Made by a program: the position numbers and the translations under genes
IMG/VR virus record: IMGVR_UViG_3300041583_000371
Coordinates: 18,992 to 82,991 of that record
Direction: 5' to 3' (one strand)
Origin: a virus
Length of the DNA: 64,000 bases
In this document: positions 31,514-39,757 of the stretch, in pieces
Layout: every line of letters starts with the position of its first letter
Position numbering within the stretch: the stretch's first letter is position 1
Notes under the pieces: generated by a model
The model's input: only the letters and a program-made list of their open reading frames with translations
Told to the model about the DNA's origin: nothing
The model's database searches: none

Positions 31514-31759
31514 ATGGAACCTGATGAAGAATATGATAGAATACTAAAAATTAATAATAAAACCGCTGTGTTACTCATTTCTCTATTAGAGCAATTCAGT
31601 GAATCTAATATAGATGAAGATAATTTTCTTGCTGACATTTACTCCAAGCTTATCTGCGCGGAAATTTTTGGATTTAATTTAGAAGCTCTTTTGGCAGATG
31701 CAAAAGCAGCGGCATCCCGCTTACTCGCGGAAGAAGCAAACGGAAAGGAAGATAATTAA
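31514..31759 (+). CDS. small acidic helical protein (81 aa)
   Basis: NNKTAVLLISLLEQFSESNI then LLADAKAAASRLLAEEANGK. RBS AAGGAAAAATGAT. All-helical, acidic. Function unknown. Confidence 0.55.
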   Translation: MEPDEEYDRILKINNKTAVLLISLLEQFSESNIDEDNFLADIYSKLICAEIFGFNLEALLADAKAAASRLLAEEANGKEDN

Positions 31760-31851
31760 TAAGCTAAGTGGGTACTTTTAAGCAAAATTAACAGTGAAAT
31801 GATGGCGTTTGACCATTATGCAATCATTACATCTTTTATCAGGATTTAAAT

Positions 31852-32115
31852 ATGACAATACCTACATGCAAGCATTGGGCGATTATAACATGCACACCCA
31901 CAAGTGTATTTGTATCATGTGATAACCGTGCCCAGATACCTCTTGGGCACGGTTACTTTGAAGACAGCGAAGAAATTATTGGATATGAAGCGTTCGTAGA
32001 ATTTGAAAAATTCGAGAAACGAGTACTACAGCTCACACTTAAAAATTCCAAGTTTCATGCGATTGACGCAAATCCCCTAAAAGTAGAGATGACTACAACA
32101 ATAAAATTAACATAA
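31852..32115 (+). CDS. protein of unknown function with internal hairpin
   Basis: 87 aa, RBS CAGGATTTAAAT. Beta-rich N-terminal half (CKHWAIITCTPTSVFVSCDN). The coding sequence contains an 11-bp perfect inverted repeat at 31924-31954. No homologue recognised. Confidence 0.5.
   Translation: MTIPTCKHWAIITCTPTSVFVSCDNRAQIPLGHGYFEDSEEIIGYEAFVEFEKFEKRVLQLTLKNSKFHAIDANPLKVEMTTTIKLT
31924..31954 (+). repeat. 11-bp perfect inverted repeat inside a gene
   Basis: AACCGTGCCCA and TGGGCACGGTT separated by nine bases; GC-rich compared with its surroundings and strong enough to form an RNA hairpin within the mRNA of the 87-aa gene. Confidence 0.8.
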
Positions 32116-32126
32116 GGCGGTAGATT

Positions 32127-32282
32127 ATGAAAACATTTAGACGGGTGCTCGGTATAGGCGGCACAGTAAGTATTGTTGGTGGCATACTATTCAGTAGCAC
32201 TCCCTTCCCATTTTTAATCGGATTTGTATCTTTGCTATGTCTGGCATATATACAGTACACCGATGTAGATTGGGATAAGTAA
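32127..32282 (+). CDS. small membrane protein (51 aa)
   Basis: MKTFRRVLGIGGTVSIVGGI then a second hydrophobic segment (FPFLIGFVSLLCLAYIQ) and an acidic tail. RBS AAGGCGG. TAATG overlap with the next gene. Confidence 0.6.
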   Translation: MKTFRRVLGIGGTVSIVGGILFSSTPFPFLIGFVSLLCLAYIQYTDVDWDK

Positions 32283-32524
32283 TGGAAAACTGGGAAATGC
32301 GAGCAGGAAATAAAATATCTACAGTAACTTTTGAGTATGATAATTTGACATATGTAGATGAATTGTTTCATGATGCTATCGTCTATTGCCATGTACGCAT
32401 CATGAAACTTATCATTAAAATGAATAAGACTCCCGATGATCCATTAGATCAACAAATGTTAGATTATTACAATTCTAAAATTACCGCATACGAAAAAATG
32501 GCTGCTACTCTTAGTAACAGTTGA
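32282..32524 (+). CDS. small protein of unknown function (80 aa)
   Basis: ENWEMRAGNKISTVTFEYDN then a helical part with DDPLDQQMLDYYNSKITAYE. Its stop codon TGA is part of the -35 box of the promoter at 32521. Confidence 0.55.
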   Translation: MENWEMRAGNKISTVTFEYDNLTYVDELFHDAIVYCHVRIMKLIIKMNKTPDDPLDQQMLDYYNSKITAYEKMAATLSNS

Positions 32525-32549
32525 CATCAATAATTTAAATTACTATAAT
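32521..32549 (+). promoter_or_regulatory. consensus sigma70-type promoter overlapping a stop codon
   Basis: TTGACA (32521-32526), 17-bp spacer, TATAAT (32544-32549). The TGA of the upstream gene (32522-32524) lies inside the -35 box. The 5' leader to the gene at 32633 is about 77 bp. Confidence 0.9.
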
Positions 32550-32632
32550 ATGATAAATTTAGGAGCATAAATAAAAATTTAAAAACGCACCAAGTCGGAA
32601 GATTAGAAACTGCAAACAACAGGAAAAATAAT

Positions 32633-32977
32633 ATGATTAAAACTATCCCACTAGGAACCATAGATATTTCGTTATGTCTCGAACATAACGGTATTTATGT
32701 TTATCTCAATGATGATGAAATACCCGCAGGCAATTGGACAATAGACGATTTAGTTACTGATATAATCGAATGTTATGCTATTGACGGTTTTTTTGAACTA
32801 GGTACAAAAGAAGCAGAAGTAGTCGACCAGCTTGCAACCGCACTTGAAAAAGCTGCAAAAACTCTTCGAAATTCTAGAAGAAAAGAAGAGGGCGTGATTG
32901 ATGTTGATTGGTTGGGGACTGTTGGTACTGTCCAAGAAGATGGAAACGATCTTATCATGACGGTGAAGCCACAATGA
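32633..32977 (+). CDS. protein of unknown function
   Basis: 114 aa, RBS CAGGAAAAATA. N-terminal beta-rich part (GTIDISLCLEHNGIYVYLND), then TKEAEVVDQLATALEKAAKT helix and a C-terminal strand. First gene from the promoter at 32521. Function unknown. Confidence 0.6.
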   Translation: MIKTIPLGTIDISLCLEHNGIYVYLNDDEIPAGNWTIDDLVTDIIECYAIDGFFELGTKEAEVVDQLATALEKAAKTLRNSRRKEEGVIDVDWLGTVGTVQEDGNDLIMTVKPQ

Positions 32978-33252
32978 ATATGATCTTAGTTTTGGCAGGA
33001 ATAATCTTGTGATTTGGCATTAGTTCAGCATATTTCTTATGCAACATGGGCAAGAAAAATAAAAAAGAGCCTTGGTATATTTGGATATTTCTGCCTCCTG
33101 TAATTATTTCATTGCTAATATTCTTGGTACTGCCATTTTCTATTGGATATTTTTTAGAATGGGTTTTCGAGAGCAGACTTCGTTCACATACAAGTGTTGT
33201 AAAAGGTGTTATTAGGAACATCGGAGACTTCATGCATTATTTTCTAAAATAA
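32974..33252 (+). pseudogene. small membrane protein gene interrupted by an in-frame TGA
   Basis: ATG 32974 overlaps the previous stop (ATGA). The frame reads MNMILVLAGIIL, then TGA (33010-33012), then continues open as FGISSAYFLCNMGKKNKKEP to 33252. Read through, it would be a 92-codon protein with two or three membrane helices. TGA is one base from TGG (Trp), which would fit the hydrophobic context. TGA is a normal stop elsewhere here, so recoding is unlikely; this is either a nonsense mutation or a base error. A shorter start at ATG 33046 has no RBS. Confidence 0.6.
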
Positions 33253-33255
33253 TAG

Positions 33256-33284
33256 TTGACATTTGATGATATGAAATATATAGT
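33256..33284 (+). promoter_or_regulatory. sigma70-type promoter for nadV
   Basis: TTGACA (33256-33261), 17-bp spacer, TATAGT (33279-33284), about 55 bp before the NAMPT gene. CATAAATA (about 33303) between them is one mismatch from the late box. Confidence 0.85.
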
Positions 33285-33338
33285 ATCATCTATTACAAAA
33301 TAACATAAATAAAGACGTTATAACATCATAAGGAGTTT

Positions 33339-34799
33339 ATGAAAATGACCAATGTACTATCTCTACTAACTGCAATTATCCGAACTGATAGCTATAAATT
33401 GAGCCAGTTCTTGCAGTATCCCCCAGATACTACCCGTATCAGTTCATATATCGAATCTCGCGGCGGTGAAAAAGAAAGTGTTTTCTTCGGCTTGCAAGCA
33501 TTCATTAAGCAGTATATGCTCACGCCAATCACACAAAAAGATATCAATATGGCGGAAAAGCTTGTGCTTGCACACGGGTTGCCATTCAATCGTGAAGGTT
33601 GGGAAATTATTGTCAACGAATATGACGGTATGCTACCACTTGAAATTGAAGCAGTGCCTGAAGGTACTGTTATGGAAACGCGAAATGTACAGGTTCAAGT
33701 TGTCAACACTGATCCTCGACTGTTTTGGTTGACCTCTTATATCGAGACTGCGATGCTGCGCGGCATTTGGTATCCTTCTACCGTCGCGACAAAAAGCCGT
33801 AAACTGAAAAAGATTATTGCGGCTGGATTGCATAAAACAAGCGATATTCCAGTAAATGATCAAATTCAGTTCAAATTGCACGACTTTGGCGCAAGAGGCG
33901 CTAGTAGCTCAGAATCTGCAATGCTTGGTGGAATGGCACACTTGACTAACTTTATGGGCACTGATACAGTAGAAGCACTTGTGGGTGCAATGGAATACTA
34001 TAATTCAGAAGTAGTGCCTGGGTTTAGTATCCCCGCTAGTGAGCATAGTACAATTTGTGGGTGGGGAGGACCAGAAGGCGAAGTTGTTGCATTTGAAAAT
34101 ATGATAGTCAAATTTGCTGGGGAAGGCAAGATTTACGCTTGTGTAAGCGACAGTTATGATATCTATGCCGCGTGTCGAGAGTTGTGGGGTGGTGTTCTGA
34201 AAGATAAAGTAATTTCATCAGGTGGAACTTTGGTAGTTCGTCCTGACTCTGGCGATCCAATGACAGTACCAATCGAAGTATTGAATATTCTTGCCGAAAA
34301 GTTTGGCTTTGCGGTAAACAGCAAAGGATATAAAGTTTTGCCTTCTTATATTCGTGTAATTCAAGGCGATGGCCTCAATGAAGAAACCCTTCCTATCCTG
34401 ATTAAAAACGTGATAGATGCTGGGTTTTCACTTGACAATATCGCATTTGGTATGGGTGGCGGATTGCTACAAGCTTGGAATAGAGACACACTGAAGTATG
34501 CAATGAAAGCAAGTGCTCGTGAGGATACCAATGGTATTTGGCATAATGTATTCAAAGACCCAATTTCAGACAAAGGCAAGACTTCTAAGAAAGGTCTTTT
34601 GGGGCTTGTGTATGACTGTGGTGTGGGTAGCTGTAGTTATAAAACAGTACCTAAGAATGTTGCAACAGAAAAAGGAAACCTGCTTCGTACAGTGTATCGC
34701 AATGGTGCTCTCTTAATTGAAGATACATTTGATGAAGTTAGAGCTCGGGCCGGACTAAAAGTCGAAGAGTATTCACCTCAGATTATAGAAAGATATTAA
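33339..34799 (+). CDS. nadV: nicotinamide phosphoribosyltransferase
   Basis: 486 aa, RBS AAGGAGTTT. NAMPT/NadV family: RTDSYKLSQFLQYPPDTTRI at the start, FGLQAFIKQY, KLHDFGARGASSSESAMLGG, TIPASEHS-type PASEHSTICGW, SDSYDIYAACRELWG, RPDSGDP (phosphoribosyl site) and FGMGGGLLQ. It converts nicotinamide and PRPP to NMN. No NMN adenylyltransferase gene is visible in the window. Phage NAMPT genes support NAD pools and, in some phages, rebuild NAD after NAD-depleting defence. Confidence 0.97.
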   Translation: MKMTNVLSLLTAIIRTDSYKLSQFLQYPPDTTRISSYIESRGGEKESVFFGLQAFIKQYMLTPITQKDINMAEKLVLAHGLPFNREGWEIIVNEYDGMLPLEIEAVPEGTVMETRNVQVQVVNTDPRLFWLTSYIETAMLRGIWYPSTVATKSRKLKKIIAAGLHKTSDIPVNDQIQFKLHDFGARGASSSESAMLGGMAHLTNFMGTDTVEALVGAMEYYNSEVVPGFSIPASEHSTICGWGGPEGEVVAFENMIVKFAGEGKIYACVSDSYDIYAACRELWGGVLKDKVISSGGTLVVRPDSGDPMTVPIEVLNILAEKFGFAVNSKGYKVLPSYIRVIQGDGLNEETLPILIKNVIDAGFSLDNIAFGMGGGLLQAWNRDTLKYAMKASAREDTNGIWHNVFKDPISDKGKTSKKGLLGLVYDCGVGSCSYKTVPKNVATEKGNLLRTVYRNGALLIEDTFDEVRARAGLKVEEYSPQIIERY

Positions 34800-34807
34800 C
34801 CTAAAGA

Positions 34808-34828
34808 GGGGCAGGGAAACTTGCCCCC
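34808..34828 (+). terminator. hairpin after nadV
   Basis: GGGGCA arm with TGCCCC arm (six GC-rich pairs, short loop) 9 bp after the nadV stop. The T tract is weak. Confidence 0.55.
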
Positions 34829-34854
34829 ATTCACTTTAAGTATTGGATAATAAA

Positions 34855-35010
34855 ATGGAAATTGATATGCGCTCAAAAGAATATGTTGAATGGACTGCAA
34901 ATGTTTGGAAACTAAATTCCGAACGAAACGAAATTTTACAAAGAGAAATCCGACGGCAAGAAGATTTGGATTGGGTAGCAGAGTTTAGTAGTCAAGATAA
35001 TGATGTTTAA
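34855..35010 (+). CDS. small charged helical protein (51 aa)
   Basis: MEIDMRSKEYVEWTANVWKL, then SERNEILQREIRRQEDLDWV. Highly charged single long helix. RBS poor (GGATAATAAA). Function unknown. Confidence 0.5.
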   Translation: MEIDMRSKEYVEWTANVWKLNSERNEILQREIRRQEDLDWVAEFSSQDNDV

Positions 35011-35013
35011 CTA

Positions 35014-35042
35014 TTGACAGCGATATATATCTAGTCTATGTT
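35014..35042 (+). promoter_or_regulatory. sigma70-type promoter
   Basis: TTGACA (35014-35019), 17-bp spacer, TATGTT (35037-35042), between two small genes. Confidence 0.6.
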
Positions 35043-35069
35043 TATCTTGATGGAAATGAACACAAAGCG

Positions 35070-35153
35070 ATGATTAATACAGGCAAGGTGTTGTATGCCA
35101 TGGCCAAATTAGAAAATCCAAAAGATATATATTTTCTCGGAAAGGGAATATAA
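35070..35153 (+). CDS. possible very small gene or remnant (27 aa)
   Basis: MINTGKVLYAMAKLENPKDI ending LGKGI, stop 1 bp before the next gene. The same frame is open upstream with protein-like sequence (IYLVYVYLDGNEHKA) but without a normal start, so this may be the 3' part of a gene whose 5' end was replaced by the promoter at 35014. Confidence 0.3.
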   Translation: MINTGKVLYAMAKLENPKDIYFLGKGI

Positions 35154-35154
35154 A

Positions 35155-35517
35155 ATGACAAATATCGAACGCAAAATGATTACCGCTACATTGGGCGAAA
35201 CGTATACCCGCAAAGATGGCAGTACAGCTTTCTTAAAGGATGAAATGAACTGGGACGGCGCCACATTGGATGAAATGGCGAACCGCATTAACCGCATTCG
35301 AGATGAATATGGTGCCACATATACCGATATCCGTATCAGCAAAGAAACTGTGTGGGAATATGGCGAAGAGCGTATTGAATGGGTATTTACAGGTCGCCGC
35401 ATGGAAACAGAAGAAGAGTGTGCTGCAAGAGTCACGGCGGTCGAAAAAAATAAATCTGATACTGATGCCCGAAACCACAAAGAATTTGAGCGCTTGAAAT
35501 CTCTCTTGGGAAAATAA
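35155..35517 (+). CDS. protein of unknown function
   Basis: 120 aa with RBS GGAAAGGGAATATAA. MITATLGETYTRKDGSTAFL, WDGATLDEMANRINRIRDEY, then a beta strand and a charged helix (EEECAARVTAVEKNKSDTDA). Alpha/beta; no named family recognised. Confidence 0.65.
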   Translation: MTNIERKMITATLGETYTRKDGSTAFLKDEMNWDGATLDEMANRINRIRDEYGATYTDIRISKETVWEYGEERIEWVFTGRRMETEEECAARVTAVEKNKSDTDARNHKEFERLKSLLGK

Positions 35518-35550
35518 AATCTTAGTAACAAAAAAATGAGGTTATATACT

Positions 35551-35823
35551 ATGAAAAAAGAAGAATTTGATGCGCTAGATAAAGAAATCCGAACACTAGT
35601 GACAGAAGGATATATTGATGGATTTGAAACAGCGATTATGGTGGTAAAATCAATTGTCATGCGTGTTGGCGACAAAGAACTGGATGATAATTATAAGGCG
35701 GCACTTGATTTTGCTGTCAGTCTTTTGAATAATAACTTAGACATGTTGAAGCGTGATGAATTGATTGTGTTGGGACGAGATGAATTGAATATGTTGAAGG
35801 GTGGCAATGATGATAAACTTTGA
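35551..35823 (+). CDS. small helical protein with C-terminal repeat (90 aa)
   Basis: ATG 35551 with GAGG about nine bases upstream. KKEEFDALDKEIRTLVTEGY and, near the C terminus, an imperfect repeat of MLKRDELIVLGRDELNMLKG. Overlaps the next gene by 17 bp. Function unknown. Confidence 0.6.
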   Translation: MKKEEFDALDKEIRTLVTEGYIDGFETAIMVVKSIVMRVGDKELDDNYKAALDFAVSLLNNNLDMLKRDELIVLGRDELNMLKGGNDDKL

Positions 35824-36526
35824 TGATGAGGAAAGCAATGCAGCCGATGCAAAACAAGATCAACTCGAACAAAATAGAAATTTCATGCTAAATCTTGATG
35901 AAAGTGAAAGCAATGCCGCCGATGCTATTCTTGAGCCAAAAGATTATTTTGCCGACTTAAAAAGCAAAATAACTGATGTTCAGTACGATCAGCTAGAACA
36001 GAATCGTGGGTTCATTGGCAAAGAAATTGAAAAGGCAAATCGTCTAGGCCAAAAGAATCTTACCCATAAAGCATCTTATATGTGGGAAATTCTCGAAAAA
36101 GAACTAATTTTACATGCTATGGGGCTTACTAAGTATGTGCATCGTCAAGATGTCATATTGCTTATTGACAAAGTGAAACCAAAAAACTCTGTAAAAATAG
36201 TTGAACTTGAAAATTATCCTCGGTCAATTCCAGACGCGAATATGGAAGACATCATCAAAGCTCGTGAGCTTGGACTTTTTGATGTTTTACTTATTCTATA
36301 TACAGACCTTACCGACGAAGAAGTAAACACGCCTGCGCAAAAGCAATTTGCTGCCAGAAAAAAAGATCCCATTGTATTCGGCATGTTTATTAATGATAAG
36401 ATCAATCTAAAACATGATCGTCTATACTTTATTACTGACTGGGAAGATGAGTTTTGTGAACTTACATTTACAAAGATGATTGACAAGATGTCTGAAATGG
36501 GTATTAAAAACCCTGAAAAAACATAA
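35807..36526 (+). CDS. conserved phage protein with duplicated N-terminal motif
   Basis: 239 aa from ATG 35807 (RBS GAAGG; GTG 35801 is possible). The N-terminal region repeats ESNAADA (about 7 and 34) and DQLEQNR (about 18 and 58), showing an internal duplication. The C-terminal ~150 residues form an alpha/beta domain (VKIVELENYPRSIPDANMED, HDRLYFITDWEDEF). Function unknown. Confidence 0.7.
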   Translation: MMINFDDEESNAADAKQDQLEQNRNFMLNLDESESNAADAILEPKDYFADLKSKITDVQYDQLEQNRGFIGKEIEKANRLGQKNLTHKASYMWEILEKELILHAMGLTKYVHRQDVILLIDKVKPKNSVKIVELENYPRSIPDANMEDIIKARELGLFDVLLILYTDLTDEEVNTPAQKQFAARKKDPIVFGMFINDKINLKHDRLYFITDWEDEFCELTFTKMIDKMSEMGIKNPEKT

Positions 36527-36561
36527 CCATAGATGAAAATCACATCAATTCTATCGTAGCA

Positions 36562-36669
36562 ATGTCAAAACAGGAAGTTTCTGCGGTTAAACTAGAGGAA
36601 AAGTTTGTAGTATCAACACCAGAGAAAAAGAAATTCTTCTCGAAGCTAAAGGCATATCTCTTTAAATGA
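36562..36669 (+). CDS. very small basic protein (35 aa)
   Basis: MSKQEVSAVKLEEKFVVSTP then EKKKFFSKLKAYLFK. Overlaps the following gene by ATGA, which supports translation, although the RBS is poor. Confidence 0.45.
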   Translation: MSKQEVSAVKLEEKFVVSTPEKKKFFSKLKAYLFK

Positions 36670-37112
36670 CTCCCGATAATGATAAAACTCTACGGTCAAT
36701 CTTTTGCAAAGCCGTAGTTGGCTGGGATGAATGGAATGATCGTAGAGATTATAAACGAAAATATGAAAGTAGCGAGTTCCACTTAGGTAATGGCGTCGGC
36801 AATAGTATTTTAAGAATCATGTCATACTACATTGAAGATACCTATGGAAAGAAAAATATACTGAAAGATAATGTTACAGATAGCGAAGAATATATGCATT
36901 TTCTATCTAAAATCATGCCAGAGTCTAAGCAAGGCCAAGAGTATGATTATATGATGTCATTCGGGATGGCTAGAAATATAGACGGCACATTTTCCAATTG
37001 TGATTGTTGCGGAAAGGACTTGAATATTATAAATTCTTCGAAGTTTGCTATGTGTGATGCTTGCGATGATGTCCATAGTGAAAAAATTATACCTAAAATA
37101 GATTTACGTTAG
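36666..37112 (+). CDS. protein with C-terminal zinc ribbon
   Basis: 148 aa. Helical N-terminal domain (FCKAVVGWDEWNDRRDYKRK); C-terminal CDCCGKDL and CDACDD pairs form a probable zinc ribbon (about residues 116-135). Coupled to the upstream small gene. Function unknown. Confidence 0.65.
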   Translation: MTPDNDKTLRSIFCKAVVGWDEWNDRRDYKRKYESSEFHLGNGVGNSILRIMSYYIEDTYGKKNILKDNVTDSEEYMHFLSKIMPESKQGQEYDYMMSFGMARNIDGTFSNCDCCGKDLNIINSSKFAMCDACDDVHSEKIIPKIDLR

Positions 37113-37202
37113 GTAAATAGGCTTAAAATTTATCTGTCAAGAAAAATTCAATATACCTAAATATGTTAGTGCTGGTTGGCCCAAGCATATTGGAGGGAAA
37201 GC

Positions 37203-38420
37203 ATGAATTACGAATCAGCACTTGATGTAGTATTAGACAGATTACGTTTGGAGTCGCGGTATAGGACTTTCATAGATATTGAACGTATAAGAGGTAGGTA
37301 TCCTACTGCATTATGGCACAAACCAAATGGGGATAAAAAAGAAATTACCGTTTGGTGTGGTAATGACTATCTTGGTATGGGGCAGCACCCAATCATTATA
37401 GATGCAATGATTGCGGCATTAGATGCTACCGGAGCGGGTTCTGGGGGCACAAGAAACATTTCTGGGACAACAGTATACCATACCAGTCTTGAAAAAGAAT
37501 TGGCGGAATTACATGGAACAGAATCTGCTTTGGTTTTTACATCAGCCTATAATGCCAATGATGCCACATTATCAACTCTATCAAAAATATTCCAAAATCT
37601 CATAATATATTCGGACGAACTAAATCATGCTTCTATTATAGAAGGGGTGCGGCGCAATAATACCACAAAAAGAATTTTTCGCCATAACGATGTTCAACAT
37701 CTGCGTGAGTTGTTGAACAATGACGAACCTTCATTACCGAAGTTAATTGTATTTGAATCGATATATTCTATGGATGGTGATTTTGGGCCAATCAAAGAAA
37801 TTTGTGATTTGGCTGAAGAGTTTAATGCACTCACATATATAGACGAGGTTCACGCGGTTGGTATGTATGGGCCGCGTGGTGCAGGTGTTGCGGAACGCGA
37901 TGGTGTTATGCATAAATTAGATATTATAAATGGTACATTAGCCAAAGCATATGGAGTTGCTGGTGGTTATATCGCGGCAAGCTCAAAAATGTGTGATGCT
38001 ATACGGTCATACGCCCCAGGTTTTATTTTCACATCTTCCATGCCACCATCAGTTGCCGCTGGTGCAACAGCGTCAGTTAGTTATTTGAAAAATGCACAAC
38101 ATTTGCGGGACAAACAACAATTAAATGCAAAAATACTAAAAGATAGGTTTAAGTCGATAGGACTTCCTGTAATTGATTATGGTAGCCATATCGTACCAGT
38201 TCAAGTAGGCGACCCAATCAATTGCAAAATATTATCAGATATTCTACTCGAAAAATATGGCATATACGTTCAGCCAATTAATTTTCCTACAGTACCAAGA
38301 GGAACAGAAAGATTGCGCTTTACACCTTCGCCTTTGCATGATGTAGAACATATAGATGTATTGGTTAATGCCATGGAAGATATCTGGGCACATTATATCA
38401 TAGGCGGAAATGCTACGTGA
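37203..38420 (+). CDS. hemA: 5-aminolevulinate synthase (ALAS, C4/Shemin pathway)
   Basis: 405 aa from ATG 37203 with RBS GGAGGGAAAGC. Alpha-oxoamine synthase, clearly of the ALAS subgroup: [81 protein letters not shown] lysine in [16 protein letters not shown], and [17 protein letters not shown]. It condenses glycine and succinyl-CoA into 5-aminolevulinate, the first and limiting step of haem, cobalamin and bacteriochlorophyll synthesis in alphaproteobacteria. Full length, so probably active. Other tetrapyrrole genes are not in the window. Confidence 0.97.
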   Translation: MNYESALDVVLDRLRLESRYRTFIDIERIRGRYPTALWHKPNGDKKEITVWCGNDYLGMGQHPIIIDAMIAALDATGAGSGGTRNISGTTVYHTSLEKELAELHGTESALVFTSAYNANDATLSTLSKIFQNLIIYSDELNHASIIEGVRRNNTTKRIFRHNDVQHLRELLNNDEPSLPKLIVFESIYSMDGDFGPIKEICDLAEEFNALTYIDEVHAVGMYGPRGAGVAERDGVMHKLDIINGTLAKAYGVAGGYIAASSKMCDAIRSYAPGFIFTSSMPPSVAAGATASVSYLKNAQHLRDKQQLNAKILKDRFKSIGLPVIDYGSHIVPVQVGDPINCKILSDILLEKYGIYVQPINFPTVPRGTERLRFTPSPLHDVEHIDVLVNAMEDIWAHYIIGGNAT

Positions 38421-38537
38421 TTACACATATTTTAAATTGAAAAATTATTTTACCAAAGCTGATTTTAAATATATAGAATTTAACAATAAAATTTATAAAA
38501 ATCACTAGGTTTCTACCACTTCATCCCATTAACATTG

Positions 38538-38565
38538 ATTATACCAAGATTTTTATACTTGTCAA
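38538..38565 (-). promoter_or_regulatory. possible minus-strand sigma70-type promoter
   Basis: Read on the minus strand: TTGACA (38565-38560), 16-bp spacer, TATAAT (38543-38538), both perfect. It points toward the 3' end of the ALAS gene, where there is no minus-strand gene, so it could give an antisense RNA. Confidence 0.4.
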
Positions 38566-38594
38566 GACATAAAATGCATGTTTATTGAAATAAG

Positions 38595-38602
38595 TATAAA
38601 TA
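38595..38602 (+). promoter_or_regulatory. T4-type late promoter box TATAAATA
   Basis: Perfect box in the 258-bp gap after ALAS, 76 bp before the virion-type gene at 38679. The rest of the gap (38421-38594) is very AT-rich and holds no plus-strand gene. Confidence 0.7.
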
Positions 38603-38678
38603 GTGAAATACAGCAAAATATATTTGTATGAATAACCAAATCATGCTACTGTATTCAAGAACAAATAGAGGAGTGCCT

Positions 38679-39734
38679 GTGAAAAGCTTCAAAGAATATA
38701 TTTCTGAAAATACAGAAGCTACCAACATCTTCAAAAATGCAAAAGGCATTGCTTTTTACATCAAGGGCGAAAAAAGAAAACAATCCTATATTGATGCACT
38801 GACTGCACTTGAAATTGCAGCAGAAGAGAAAGAAATATATAACGCAAGATTTGATGAATACAAATCAAGCATAAATCTTGGCATCGAGTATGCTTACAAT
38901 ACCATGTTTGCTGAAATACAGAAAGATGTGAGAGATGCTGGGCAAGAAACATCTGACCTTTGGAGTATGACTTCGGCAGGTGATGTTAAGAAAATAACTA
39001 AAATTTTCAATAGTATGACGCCAAAAAATAACAAGGCGATATCCTTTACTAATGCCATTTCAGATATTCATGGTGGCTTCAAGATTATAAAAAGTTATGT
39101 CAAAGCGGGTAAGCCCCCTGCACAACCAAAACCAGATCAATTTTACAAGCCCATTGCTTCTGTTGATGCTACAAAATTAGCATTAAAATTCATGAAAGAG
39201 GCTTCCGATTCTTTTTCTAAAGAATTAAGAACCAACATAGAATCGCAAATGATGACAGCATATAATAAAATAAAAAATTTGACCGACCCTAAAGAATTGC
39301 CATCATCTCCTACTATACAGCAAGTCGCCTCTACTATATTTTTGCTGAGGAAAAAAGATGGCAAACCACTACTGGAATTGATTTCTGGCCACAAAGAAAG
39401 AGTAGAAAAACTCATTAACGATAGTGTGAATTCTATCGTAGATGGGTTTGTTTCAAAAAGCTCTTCTAAACTTTCTTTGATACTTCAAAAAAAAGATGCC
39501 CCAAAATCACACAAAATTGTTCGTACAAATGTAAATAATGGCATGGTCGAAAATGTTATGCAATTTGAGTTCAACGATGGTAGCAGTTTTACTATGGAAA
39601 GCAGTGTTGTATTTAAGCGTAGCTCTGGCGGAAAGTTATTTTTTCAATACCCAACACGATTCAGAAACATAAAAATGGCAGATGGTTCTATGATGAAATC
39701 CCCATCTGAAGAAAAAATGATAAAAGAATTTTGA
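38679..39734 (+). CDS. probable virion protein (late gene)
   Basis: 351 aa from GTG 38679 with GAGGAG upstream; the ATG at 38628 is less likely. Starts VKSFKEYISENTEATNIFKN, matching the N-terminal style of the late gene at 5686. The C-terminal domain with MQFEFNDGSSFTMESSVVFK and PTRFRNIKMADGSMMKSPSE is a module I recognise from T4-like virion proteins. Long helical middle part. Driven by the late box at 38595, inside an otherwise early region. Confidence 0.7.
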   Translation: MKSFKEYISENTEATNIFKNAKGIAFYIKGEKRKQSYIDALTALEIAAEEKEIYNARFDEYKSSINLGIEYAYNTMFAEIQKDVRDAGQETSDLWSMTSAGDVKKITKIFNSMTPKNNKAISFTNAISDIHGGFKIIKSYVKAGKPPAQPKPDQFYKPIASVDATKLALKFMKEASDSFSKELRTNIESQMMTAYNKIKNLTDPKELPSSPTIQQVASTIFLLRKKDGKPLLELISGHKERVEKLINDSVNSIVDGFVSKSSSKLSLILQKKDAPKSHKIVRTNVNNGMVENVMQFEFNDGSSFTMESSVVFKRSSGGKLFFQYPTRFRNIKMADGSMMKSPSEEKMIKEF

Positions 39735-39757
39735 TATCAACAAAGGAAAATAGCAAA

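Noticed and set aside
33010-33012. Genome-wide recoding of TGA as Trp
   Set aside because: TGA is the natural, conserved stop of many genes here, including DHFR, the late gene at 38679 and the RNA ligase; Trp is encoded by TGG throughout.
35109-35675. 188-aa minus-strand open frame
   Set aside because: It lies opposite two well-formed plus-strand genes with good ribosome-binding sites and spans their junction; no domain pattern.
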